Of a stretch of 64,000 nt of DNA, positions 42,512 through 49,696 are shown one piece after another. The notes under the pieces were generated by a model. That model was not told where the DNA came from. It made no database searches and was given only the letters and a program-made list of their open reading frames with translations. The position numbers and the translations under genes were made by a program. Numbering within the stretch: position 1 is the stretch's first letter; every line of letters begins with the position of its first letter. Source of the stretch: Hymenobacter amundsenii (lineage in GTDB: Bacteria; Bacteroidota; Bacteroidia; Cytophagales; Hymenobacteraceae); assembly GCF_002204745.1 (NCBI RefSeq), contig NZ_NIRR01000003.1, positions 62,001 through 126,000 of the forward strand. The letters run 5' to 3'.

Positions 42512-42991
42512 ATGTTGCTGAGTTACGACAAAACCGTTACGCTATTGAGTCGATGCCCACCCGAGGAGGTGGTAAACCTGTTGTGCGGGGAGACAAAAGA
42601 GATAAAGTGGTACGACATCTTAGCGTCTCATCCATTCAGCGGGGAGGTTACCGCGGATAGCTTCTGGATTCGGCCAACTGGCAGAAGTAGCTTGCTGATT
42701 GAAGGTAGCATCATTGCTTCAGGCCCAGAGCAGAGCCGGATAGTTATGCGCTTCACGAACGGATTATCTGATAAAATAGGGCGGATTGTATTTATAAGCG
42801 GAAGCGTATTTTTTCTGCTGATTACCAGCAACCTAAGTATGGGAGTTAATAATTTTTCCTGGCCTTTAATTGGATTTTGCCTGATGCCCGCGCTAATGGG
42901 CGTTGGCGTAGGAAATCTAAATTGTGCTATTGCGACCAGCCGCGCCACAATGCGCCTCAAGGAGCTTCTGGCCGCGAAGGAAACGGTTTGA
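42512..42991 (+). CDS. Hypothetical membrane protein inserted in the paa cluster
   Basis: The 159-residue product (MLLSYDKTVTLLSRCPPEEVV) has a soluble N-terminal part and two hydrophobic helices near 90-107 and 115-135 (IVFISGSVFFLLITSNLSMG, WPLIGFCLMPALMGVGVG). I do not recognise it and it has no link to phenylacetate metabolism. The coding sequence is less GC-rich than paaC and paaD on either side. It begins 9 nt after paaC, so it is transcribed with the cluster, and it separates paaC from paaD, which are usually adjacent. It is probably an insertion. Confidence 0.6.
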   Translation: MLLSYDKTVTLLSRCPPEEVVNLLCGETKEIKWYDILASHPFSGEVTADSFWIRPTGRSSLLIEGSIIASGPEQSRIVMRFTNGLSDKIGRIVFISGSVFFLLITSNLSMGVNNFSWPLIGFCLMPALMGVGVGNLNCAIATSRATMRLKELLAAKETV

Positions 42992-43047
42992 AACAGCCTC
43001 AATTATTACCGTAATCACTATTCTCAGAACACTAAGCACCAAACCTC

Positions 43048-43536
43048 ATGCCCACCACCAAAGCCCAAATTCTCGACTGGCTCCAGGCCGTAACCGACCC
43101 GGAGATTCCGACGATTTCGCTCGTGGACCTCGGCGTGATTCGGGAGGTCCGGGTGGAGGACGACGGCGGCGTGTACGTGCGCCTGACGCCTACTTTCGCT
43201 GGCTGCCCAGCCATGGACTACATGCGCCGCGATGTGGAGACGACCCTCAAGGCCCACGGCATCCCGCGCGTGACGACCGAAATCAGTCTGCGCGACCCGT
43301 GGACGTCGGATATGGTGACGGACCGGGGCCGGGAGGGCCTGCGCCGACACGGGCTAGCCACGCCGCCCAAGCTCAACGGCGGCCTGCTCGACCTCGATAT
43401 TCTGGAGTACGCCGAGTGCCCGCGCTGCCACACCACTAATACCGAACTGCGCACGCCTTTTGGCGCCACGCTTTGCCGCGCCGTACACTACTGCCACGAC
43501 TGCCGCCAGATCTTCGAGCAGTTCAAACCCATATAG
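43048..43536 (+). CDS. paaD: 1,2-phenylacetyl-CoA epoxidase maturation protein PaaD
   Basis: PaaD is an iron-sulfur assembly-type protein (MIP18/DUF59 family) needed for the reductase or epoxidase iron-sulfur centre. The 162-residue product starts with the DUF59 domain (QILDWLQAVTDPEIPTISLVDLGVIREV) including the TFAGCPAMD motif. It ends with a zinc-ribbon-like part having CPRC and a later CHDC pair. Length and motifs are typical. No paaE reductase gene follows; the next gene is an unrelated lipoprotein. Confidence 0.94.
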   Translation: MPTTKAQILDWLQAVTDPEIPTISLVDLGVIREVRVEDDGGVYVRLTPTFAGCPAMDYMRRDVETTLKAHGIPRVTTEISLRDPWTSDMVTDRGREGLRRHGLATPPKLNGGLLDLDILEYAECPRCHTTNTELRTPFGATLCRAVHYCHDCRQIFEQFKPI

Positions 43537-43650
43537 CCAGCGGCCCGGCAGGTTTTTTCACGGACTTCGTGAAGAGTTTTTCGGACCAGATAGATTGATT
43601 TTCGGATTATTTTCGTTGGGCTGCCACACCTCTTTTTTTGCCTGCCTTTT

Positions 43651-44238
43651 ATGAAGCGCTTTACCTCGCTGTTGCTACTGCTGGCGGTCCTTGTTTCGGC
43701 CAGCTGCAATCGTACTCCCAAACCCATCGACCCGGCTTCGGCGGAAGCGGTGAAGGTCCAGCTCAATATTCTGCGCGACACCGTGACGGCCAACTGGACC
43801 GAAATGCTGGCCTCCGACGACGCCAAGCTCCGCGACACCCGCCAGCTACTGCGCGAACTAACCACCCAGCCCGGCACCGACCGCACCCAGCTGGCCCAGT
43901 TGCAATACGCCAACGACCGGCTGCCGAAGCGCCGCTATACCCAGCAAACCATGGCCGAGTCGGCCCACATCGATGCCTACGACGCCGCCCAGGATTCCGT
44001 GCTGCGGGCCGTGTACGGGCTGGCGCTGCCCGAGAACCGGGAGCCCGCCCCCATCGTGCGGGAGCTGACCGAACGGATTCAGACGGCCGATGCCGAGCTG
44101 GTTGCCTACCGGGTGCACTACGATCAGGCGGCCACGCGCTTCAACAATTATCTGGTTGTACATGCCCAGGAGCTGCAACAGCTGGGTGGCTCCTACGCTA
44201 AACTCCAGCCCCTGCCCTTGTTCACTATCGTAGAGTAG
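43651..44238 (+). CDS. Putative lipoprotein, possibly LemA-like
   Basis: The 195-residue product has a lipoprotein signal (MKRFTSLLLLLAVLVSASC, Cys 19) and an otherwise helical, coiled-coil-prone sequence. The end (RVHYDQAATRFNNYLVVHAQELQQLGGSYAKLQPLPLF) resembles the C-terminal helix of LemA proteins, where a FN.Y segment is common, but the match is weak. It lies after the paa cluster with a 114-nt spacer, so it is probably independent. I give LemA-like only as a possibility. Confidence 0.6.
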   Translation: MKRFTSLLLLLAVLVSASCNRTPKPIDPASAEAVKVQLNILRDTVTANWTEMLASDDAKLRDTRQLLRELTTQPGTDRTQLAQLQYANDRLPKRRYTQQTMAESAHIDAYDAAQDSVLRAVYGLALPENREPAPIVRELTERIQTADAELVAYRVHYDQAATRFNNYLVVHAQELQQLGGSYAKLQPLPLFTIVE

Positions 44239-44311
44239 CGGGCCGCCTGTTCAACTGCTATTCGAAGAGGCTGACTGAACAATTTGGATGGCTTGAATAG
44301 CTTTCCACCAG

Positions 44312-44363
44312 TAACCAACACGGGGTAAAGATGCATCTTGGCATCTCTACCCCGTGTTGGTTA
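44312..44363. repeat. Inverted repeat with GCATCTCTACC core
   Basis: Arms of 16 bp (44312-44327 and 44348-44363) are perfect complements (TAACCAACACGGGGTA), extended by a six-base AGATGC/GCATCT pairing after one mismatch. The core GCATCTCTACC is shared with the GTCATGCTGAGC family. Confidence 0.85.
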
Positions 44364-44535
44364 TGCCCCCTACGTGCCCGGCCAGAACGGGCAGCACCAT
44401 CAGTTGCTAAGCGCAACGCTGCCCCTGTAGTTAGGTTGAAACCGACTGAGCATGTCTGCAAGAGTAGGCGCGGTTGTGGTATTCGCAGGAAGCCCGCTCA
44501 GACTCTTTGCTTCGGCCTTTACATACGGTTTGTGT
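44364..44535. other. Intergenic region before the pullulanase gene
   Basis: No gene or RNA is recognised in this stretch between the repeat and the pullulanase promoter. Confidence 0.4.
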
Positions 44536-44543
44536 TAATTTTG
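44536..44543 (+). promoter_or_regulatory. Promoter -7 box of the pullulanase gene
   Basis: TAATTTTG is a perfect TAnnTTTG box about 80 nt before the ATG. A TTTG lies at 44506-44509 but the spacing (26 nt) is too long, so the -33 element is unclear. Confidence 0.5.
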
Positions 44544-44623
44544 AAGGCCGCCAACGTGGTATGGTAGAATGCAGTCTGCATTGCCGACGCCACTTGCCAA
44601 CCCATCTCATTCCCGCAGTTTCC

Positions 44624-46627
44624 ATGCTTCTTCGTCTTCTCCCGCTGCTGCTGCTTTGCGGTAGCCTGCCTGCCCAAGCGCAAATCCAGCTGGGCTCATT
44701 TGCTGACACCACTGCTTACCCCGTGTATCGGGGAACTGATCTGGGACTGACCTTCGACCCCGCCACCCGGGCCGGTACCCTGAGCGTGTGGGCCCCCACC
44801 GCCGACTCGGTGCGCCTGCGCCGGTACGCGGCCGGCACCGGCGGTCTGGCCACGGCCAGCTACCCGCTGCGCCGGGCCGGGCAGGGCACCTGGACCCTGA
44901 CGCTGCCGGCGGGCACCACCGGCTTCTATACCGTGCAAGCCACCATCAGCGGCCAGCGCCGGGCCGAAGTGCCCGACCCTTACGTGCACGCGGTGGGCCT
45001 CAATGGCGAGCGGGGCGCGTGGCTCGACCCAGCCACCGCCACACCCCCCGGCTGGAACTCCGACCAGCACCCGCCGCTTGCATCGCCCACCGCCATTATG
45101 GTAGGCGAGGTGAGCGTGCGCGACCTGTCGAGCGGCCCGCAATCGGGCATCCAACACAAGGGCCAATACCTAGGCCTAGCGGAACCCAGCACCACCGGGC
45201 CGGGCGGCGTACGAACCGGGCTGGCCCACCTGCAGGAGCTGGGCGTTACCCACGTGCACCTACTGCCCACCAACGACTTCTCCTCCATCGATGAGAGCCG
45301 GCCCAATCCGCCCTTCAACTGGGGCTACGACCCGCTACACTACACCGTGCCTGAAGGCTCGTTTGCCACCGACCCCGCCGACCCGGCGGTGCGGCTGCGC
45401 GAGTTCCGCCAGATGGTGCAGGCCTTGCACCAGGGCGGTTTGCGCCTCGTGCTCGACGTAGTGTACAACCATACTACGGCCGTGCAGCGCACCAGCTTCG
45501 AGCAGCTCGTACCCGGCTATTACTACCGCCACAACCCCGACGGCAGCCTCTCCGACGCGGCCGCCTGCGGCAATGAGGTGGCCTCGGAGCGCCCGATGGT
45601 GCGCAAGCTTATCGTGGAGTCGTTGCTGTATTGGGCCCGGGAGTACCACGCCGACGGATTCCGGTTCGATTTGATGGGCATTCTGGACCTGGAAACCATG
45701 CGCCAAGCCGAAACCGCCTTGCACGCCCTCGACCCCAGTATTTTGCTTTATGGCGAAGGGTGGACGGCGGGAGCCAGCCCGCTGCCCAACGAGCAACGCG
45801 CCCTCAAGGCCAACATGGTAGCCCTGCCGGGCGTAGCCGCGTTCAGCGACGAGCTGCGCGATGCCCTCAAAGGTCCGTTTTCCAACCACGACCAGCCCGG
45901 CTTCGTGAGTGGCCGGCCGGGGCTAGAGGAAAGCGTGAAGTTCGGCATCGTGGCCGCCACCCGCCACCCCCAACTCGACTACGCCAAAGTCAATTACAGC
46001 ACCGCCCCCTGGGCCGCTTCCCCGGCGCAGTGCCTCAACTACGCCGCCTGCCACGACGATATGCTGCTCTGGGACCAGCTCAAACGCTCCAACCCCACGG
46101 CCACCGAGGCGGAGCTACTGGCCCAGGACGTGCTGGCCAACACGATAGTGTTCACCTCCCAGGGCGTGCCCTTCCTGCCCATCGGCGACGAGTTCCTGCG
46201 CACCAAGCAAGGGGCCACCAACTCCTACAACCTGCCCGATAGCATCAACCAGCTGCACTGGGACCGGAAGGCCCGTTACCAAGAAGTGTTCGGTTTCTAC
46301 CGCCGGCTGCTGGCGTTGCGGCGGGCGCACCCGGCCTTCCGGCTGCCCACTCAGGACCTGATTGCCCGCCACCTGCGCTTCCTGCCCAACCTACCGGCCG
46401 GCACGGTAGGCTACCAACTCCTCGACCACGCTGGCGGCGACAAGTGGAACACTATTACAGTGCTCTTCAATGGCACCCGCGCCCCGGCTACCCTGCCCCT
46501 GCCGGCCGGTAAGTACCGGGTGGTACTGCGAGGCCAGCAGATTGATGAGCGAGGCGTGGGCAAGCTGCGCGTAAGGTCGGGCAATACAGTGGTGCCCGCC
46601 AGCTCGGCGCTGCTGCTGGTGCGGTAG
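44624..46627 (+). CDS. Secreted type I pullulanase (GH13_14)
   Basis: The enzyme cleaves alpha-1,6 bonds of pullulan and branched alpha-glucans. The 667-residue product has a signal peptide (MLLRLLPLLLLCGSLPAQAQ), a CBM48-like N-terminal domain (GTLSVWAPTADSVRLRRY) and the GH13 catalytic barrel. The type I pullulanase signature appears as FNWGYDPLHYTVPEGSFA. The nucleophile is Asp 349 in DGFRFDLMGI, the acid/base is Glu 378 in LYGEGWTAG, and the third site is ACHDDMLLWD. The C-terminal beta domain is complete. The ATG at 44624 fits the signal peptide. Confidence 0.93.
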   Translation: MLLRLLPLLLLCGSLPAQAQIQLGSFADTTAYPVYRGTDLGLTFDPATRAGTLSVWAPTADSVRLRRYAAGTGGLATASYPLRRAGQGTWTLTLPAGTTGFYTVQATISGQRRAEVPDPYVHAVGLNGERGAWLDPATATPPGWNSDQHPPLASPTAIMVGEVSVRDLSSGPQSGIQHKGQYLGLAEPSTTGPGGVRTGLAHLQELGVTHVHLLPTNDFSSIDESRPNPPFNWGYDPLHYTVPEGSFATDPADPAVRLREFRQMVQALHQGGLRLVLDVVYNHTTAVQRTSFEQLVPGYYYRHNPDGSLSDAAACGNEVASERPMVRKLIVESLLYWAREYHADGFRFDLMGILDLETMRQAETALHALDPSILLYGEGWTAGASPLPNEQRALKANMVALPGVAAFSDELRDALKGPFSNHDQPGFVSGRPGLEESVKFGIVAATRHPQLDYAKVNYSTAPWAASPAQCLNYAACHDDMLLWDQLKRSNPTATEAELLAQDVLANTIVFTSQGVPFLPIGDEFLRTKQGATNSYNLPDSINQLHWDRKARYQEVFGFYRRLLALRRAHPAFRLPTQDLIARHLRFLPNLPAGTVGYQLLDHAGGDKWNTITVLFNGTRAPATLPLPAGKYRVVLRGQQIDERGVGKLRVRSGNTVVPASSALLLVR

Positions 46628-46819
46628 ATATGGGTAAGATGCTGCCGAGCAGCTGTACAGCTAGCGCCTGCTTAGCGGATGTAGCACTCCAAAGGCTCGC
46701 TCGCCAGAAGTACCTGCGGAATTTGCAGGGACAAGAAAGTTGCAAGCTGGCAAATTCCCCAAGCCCCCCCCGCACATTCTACCGGCTTAAATATCGATTA
46801 TTCGGTAGTGGGTCAGAGT

Positions 46820-47341
46820 TTATTGTAGTTCTATCTTATCTATTTCCAGTCGAAAGTTCTCGGCTTTTCCGTTGCCTATTAGAAACCTAATCTCCTGAAT
46901 TTTATCGGCATTGAAGTTGGGCAGGTCCAGCTTGTTGCCGCGGAAGGTAGGCTCCATCTTATTCAGCGGAATCTCAATGGTCTGCCATTCTCCGCTGGTT
47001 TCAAAGTTATATATGTAGGAGGCCCTTTCCTGCAGGTTGGATTTTATTCTAAACTGGTAGTCCTTACCATCGCCCTTCAGGCGGATGCAGGCCTTATCGT
47101 AGCCGCCCACGTTTTTGGGTGCGAAATGATATTGCATGGAAGCAAATCCACCGTTGTTTTTCAAGGAAACATCGCCCGTAAAGACTGCGTTGCCCGCTTC
47201 GTTTCGCGTGAGTTTGCTGGTGGATTTGCCGCCCATTACCACGTCGTTCTCTATCTCCCACCCCGCCCAATCGGAGGAAGAGCTAAAATCAAAAAGAAGC
47301 AGGCTGCCCATGAGTAGTATAGTTAAAAATGAAGTGTTCAT
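46820..47341 (-). CDS. CIA30 family protein
   Basis: The 173-residue product matches the CIA30 family, first named for a mitochondrial complex I assembly factor but widespread in bacteria with unknown function. Typical segments are WEIENDVVMGGKSTS, YDKACIRLKGDGKDYQFRIK, GEWQTIEIPLNKMEPTFRG and EIRFLIGNGKAENFRLEIDKI. The first 20 residues are hydrophobic (MNTSFLTILLMGSLLLFDF) and may be a signal or anchor. It stands alone on the minus strand, convergent with the pullulanase gene. Confidence 0.85.
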   Translation of the reverse strand: MNTSFLTILLMGSLLLFDFSSSSDWAGWEIENDVVMGGKSTSKLTRNEAGNAVFTGDVSLKNNGGFASMQYHFAPKNVGGYDKACIRLKGDGKDYQFRIKSNLQERASYIYNFETSGEWQTIEIPLNKMEPTFRGNKLDLPNFNADKIQEIRFLIGNGKAENFRLEIDKIELQ

Positions 47342-47614
47342 TGCGGTAGTCTTTACGTGCGGCTACGTGCAGTTTTCTACACCTATAAATAAGTCCTTTG
47401 GCTTTGGATAGTTTCCCGTAGCCTGATTCTCAATTGGCGATACATCGATTCAGTGGATCGTGAATCCGTTATCACTCTTTGGGCCGGAGACCTTTGCGGC
47501 GGTGGATGATACGGCGGACCTGTCTAACACTATCGGCGGCGGGGTTGAAACGAGTGGTAAACATAGGGAGCAGAACCAGAGGGGCGAAAAGCGCCCCGGG
47601 CCGGTTACGCCCCA
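47342..47614. other. Gene-poor region upstream of the transposase relic
   Basis: No intact gene. The stretch from about 47460 shows codon-like texture but no homology that I recognise, and may be the eroded upstream part of the transposase. Confidence 0.4.
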
Positions 47615-47884
47615 GACAAGCTGTATTGGCCAACGAGGCCTATGGGCGGGCTATATACGGCCCCAAATCCAGCAAGCCGGGGCCGTAGCCGTGGTTCCCG
47701 ACAAGGGAAACCGCTTCGGCGGCCTGCTACCCGAAGCCCACCGCTACCATACGAAGAGCGCAACCACATGGAACGCGCCATCAACGGCCTGAAACGCCGT
47801 CGGGTCGTGGCCACCCGCTTCGACAAACGTGCCGTCAATTACGTGGCCACCTGTTGTCTTATTACCACCCCGACGTGGCGCTAA
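47615..47884 (+). pseudogene. IS5-type transposase relic (C-terminal, frameshifted)
   Basis: Segments of an IS5-family DDE transposase can be read in three frames: VLANEAYGRAI (around the last Asp of the DDE set, changed to Glu or shifted), then VAVVPDKGNR, then NHMERAINGLKRRRVVATRFDKRAVNYVA, which matches the conserved ...ERxxxRLKxxRxxATRYDK... end. The frame changes and lack of the N-terminal part show that it is dead. It lies next to the interrupted tRNA gene. Confidence 0.65.
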
Positions 47885-47900
47885 CTGTAAGCCCCCCCTA

Positions 47901-48135
47901 GCTGCTCGTCGGCGACAGCCTAATAGTGGAAATGCAGCCGCTCGACAAGGGCAACTACGACTACTTCCGCACTCTCAACCAGATCAACTGCCCGGCTGCC
48001 AACAGCGCCGCGCCTACCAACCCGCTGAGCAACTTCTCAGGCAACGTCTTCGGTTACTCCGGCGCCCATTCGCGCCACGTATGCCGGACGCTGGCAACGC
48101 TTAATAGCAACGAAAAAGCCGGCCTCAACACCTGA
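47901..48135 (+). pseudogene. Fragment of a DUF4249-type lipoprotein (C-terminus)
   Basis: The reading frame LLVGDSLIVEMQPLDKGNYDYFRTLNQ...AAPTNPLSNFSGNVFGYSGAHS matches the C-terminal end of DUF4249 proteins, which accompany TonB-dependent receptors in Bacteroidota. Only about 75 residues remain, preceded by a stop codon, and no receptor gene is nearby. It appears to be a remnant left after a rearrangement. The last codons run into the tRNA terminator hairpin. Confidence 0.55.
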
Positions 48136-48158
48136 TTAGGTACTGAGGCCGGCTTTTT
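48113..48158 (-). terminator. Terminator of the interrupted tRNA gene
   Basis: A 15-bp perfect stem (AAAAAGCCGGCCTCA at 48113-48127 and its partner at 48144-48158) starts directly at the CCA end of the tRNA on the minus strand and carries a T5 run. Confidence 0.85.
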
Positions 48159-48197
48159 GGTGGGCCCAACTGGAATCGAACCAGTGACCTGCTGATT

Positions 48198-48868
48198 CAC
48201 TTTCCTCCGGTTTCCCGGAGTAGTTGGACTATCTCATCACCGTATTTGCCGAGGCAAACGTAGGTGGGGGGCGTTGGTGGAGGCGTATTGCATGGTCTGC
48301 TCACCTCCTAGTCTCTGCACCTTCCGGGTACTATCATGACCGTTCCCCGGCTTGGCTCAGGATTGCCATCGGGGGCCATTTGCCCACCGAGAAGGTTTCC
48401 CTGAGTTAACCCCCTGCTCATCCCGTAGTTTCCTGCCGGGAGGCACCGCTAAGTATTCGCTGAACATTATGAAGCGTCAGTTCTGGATTATGGGACTCCG
48501 CGTGGCAGTTAGAGCATAGTAGCTCGCACTTTCCCGCTTCGACCATAATTGCTTCCCAACTCCGATTAGATAATACCCGCATGTCCAGCTTCATGCTTTT
48601 CATATTGGGGTCGGAATGATGGAAATGCAGTGCGGCGACATTGTTATTGTAACCGCACGTCCGGCAGCCACCACCAAACATTTCTATCAGCTCAAGCTTG
48701 CGCTTCAACGACCGGATGGTTTGGGAGTGATACGTGTTGGTTTGTGCTTTTACCCGATGGTAATGGTCTTTTTGCTTGCACGCATTGCTGCAATACTTTT
48801 GCTTCTGACCAGCTATCGGTTGTTCACAAACAACACACTGCTTCATAAAATCAAAGAACGCTTACTTG
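48198..48868 (-). ncRNA. Group I self-splicing intron in the tRNA anticodon loop, with an HNH gene
   Basis: The 671-nt intron starts after a U (exon ...CTCAT) and ends with G, as group I introns require. The core occupies the last about 220 nt: P4 is CTCAGG (48400-48405) with CCTGAG (48356-48361); the conserved CAATCCTGAGCCAAGC follows; P7 is GACTA (48309-48313) with TAGTC (48227-48231) in GCAGAGACTAGG and GAGATAGTCC; P9 is a GAAA-type hairpin at 48205-48220. An additional helix between P7 and P3 recalls P7.1 of subgroup IA. The HNH open frame fills the 5' part, in a P1/P2 loop. Confidence 0.9.
48418..48846 (-). CDS. HNH homing endonuclease encoded in the intron
   Basis: The 142-residue product has an N-terminal zinc pair (CVVC, then CSNAC), a middle CRTCG motif (61-65) and the HNH core LHFHHSDP (73-80) with ELLCSNCHAESHN (108-120). 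This is the usual nuclease of mobile introns, which cleaves the intronless tRNA allele and drives homing. Start ATG is 22 nt inside the intron. Base composition is lower in GC than the surroundings, consistent with transfer. The stop codon TGA lies in GGATGAGCAGG, which may be the guide sequence pairing with the 5' exon. Confidence 0.9.
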   Translation of the reverse strand: MKQCVVCEQPIAGQKQKYCSNACKQKDHYHRVKAQTNTYHSQTIRSLKRKLELIEMFGGGCRTCGYNNNVAALHFHHSDPNMKSMKLDMRVLSNRSWEAIMVEAGKCELLCSNCHAESHNPELTLHNVQRILSGASRQETTG

Positions 48869-49057
48869 ATGAGTCAGCTGCTCTAACCGATTGAGCTATA
48901 GGCCCATTACCAAATCAACTGCCAAGGCGGTTGGATTCAGCCCTGCAAACTTCGACTTTTACGGCTGGATTTGCAATTTTTTATCGGGGTGAAACTGATC
49001 CTAGTTTGTCCGTTTTGCTTTATCGGCGGGCGGCTAGCCCTCACCTCTCTCCACGTT

Positions 49058-49696
49058 ATGCCCCACAAGCTTCCTCACCTGCTGTTCGATTTCGGCGGCG
49101 TCATCATCAATATCGATTACAACCGCACCCTGGAAGCCATGCGGCGCTTTGGGAGCGGAATTGAGTTCACCCAGGCGGCCCAGGCCGGGCTGTTCGACGA
49201 GCTGGAAACCGGCCAGCTCACGCCTACCCAGTTCCGGACCGGACTACGGGAGCACTACCAGCTAACAGCCACCGACGAGCAGCTCGACGCGGCCTGGAAC
49301 GCCATGTTGCTCGATGTGCCGGCCGAGCGGCTGGCGCTTATTGCCGAACTGCGGGCCCAGGGCTATCAGACGGCCCTGCTTTCCAATACCAACCACCTGC
49401 ACATCACCGAAATCAACCGCCGCCTGCAGCAGCAGTACGGCCTTCGGAACGGCATTGCCGACTGCCTCGACCGGGTATTTTATTCGCAGGAAGTGGGAAT
49501 GCGCAAGCCAGGCGAGGAAATTTTCCGGCACGCGCTGGACCAGATGAACTGGAAGGCCGAAGAAACGTTGTTTATCGAGGACAGTCCCCAGCACATTGCA
49601 ACGGCCCGCCGGCTGGGGCTGCACACCCTGTTTCTGACTCCGCCCCTTACCTTGCAGGACGCCCTGCCCGCCGCTATTCGTGCCTTCTCTGCCTGA
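49058..49696 (+). CDS. HAD family hydrolase (YihX-like subfamily IA phosphatase)
   Basis: The 212-residue product starts MPHKLPHLLFDFGGVIINIDYNRTLEAM, with nucleophile Asp 11 in FDFGGV. Further HAD motifs are LLSNTNHLHI (motif II, Ser/Asn), Lys in GMRKPGEEIF and the acidic motif FIEDSPQHI. The subfamily includes alpha-D-glucose-1-phosphatase YihX, but the substrate cannot be fixed from sequence. The ATG at 49058 is preferred to an upstream start. The stop overlaps the start of the protease gene by 17 nt, indicating translational coupling. Confidence 0.85.
   Translation: MPHKLPHLLFDFGGVIINIDYNRTLEAMRRFGSGIEFTQAAQAGLFDELETGQLTPTQFRTGLREHYQLTATDEQLDAAWNAMLLDVPAERLALIAELRAQGYQTALLSNTNHLHITEINRRLQQQYGLRNGIADCLDRVFYSQEVGMRKPGEEIFRHALDQMNWKAEETLFIEDSPQHIATARRLGLHTLFLTPPLTLQDALPAAIRAFSA

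Larger units (their letters stand above)
48158..48905 (-). tRNA. tRNA with CAU anticodon (Ile2 or elongator Met), interrupted by a group I intron
   Basis: The 5' exon is 48905-48869 (37 nt, ending ...GCTGACTCAT) and the 3' exon is 48197-48158 (40 nt, beginning AATCAGCAGG, with CCA encoded). Joined, they form a perfect 77-nt cloverleaf: acceptor GGGCCTA/TGGGCCC, D stem GCTC/GAGC, anticodon stem GCTGA/TCAGC with loop CTCATAA, T stem ACTGG/CCAGT. The split follows anticodon base 36. The acceptor resembles tRNA-Ile sequences, which favours tRNA-Ile2 (lysidine-modified), but elongator tRNA-Met cannot be excluded. No other copy is in the window. Confidence 0.93.

Noticed and set aside
47926..48135. 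Complete small gene
   Set aside because: It matches only the C-terminal end of a much longer protein family and lacks a plausible start, so it is listed as a fragment.
48198..48868. Group II intron or plain insertion as explanation of the split tRNA
   Set aside because: No reverse transcriptase or domain V is present, while conserved group I P4, P7 and P9 sequences and the terminal G are.
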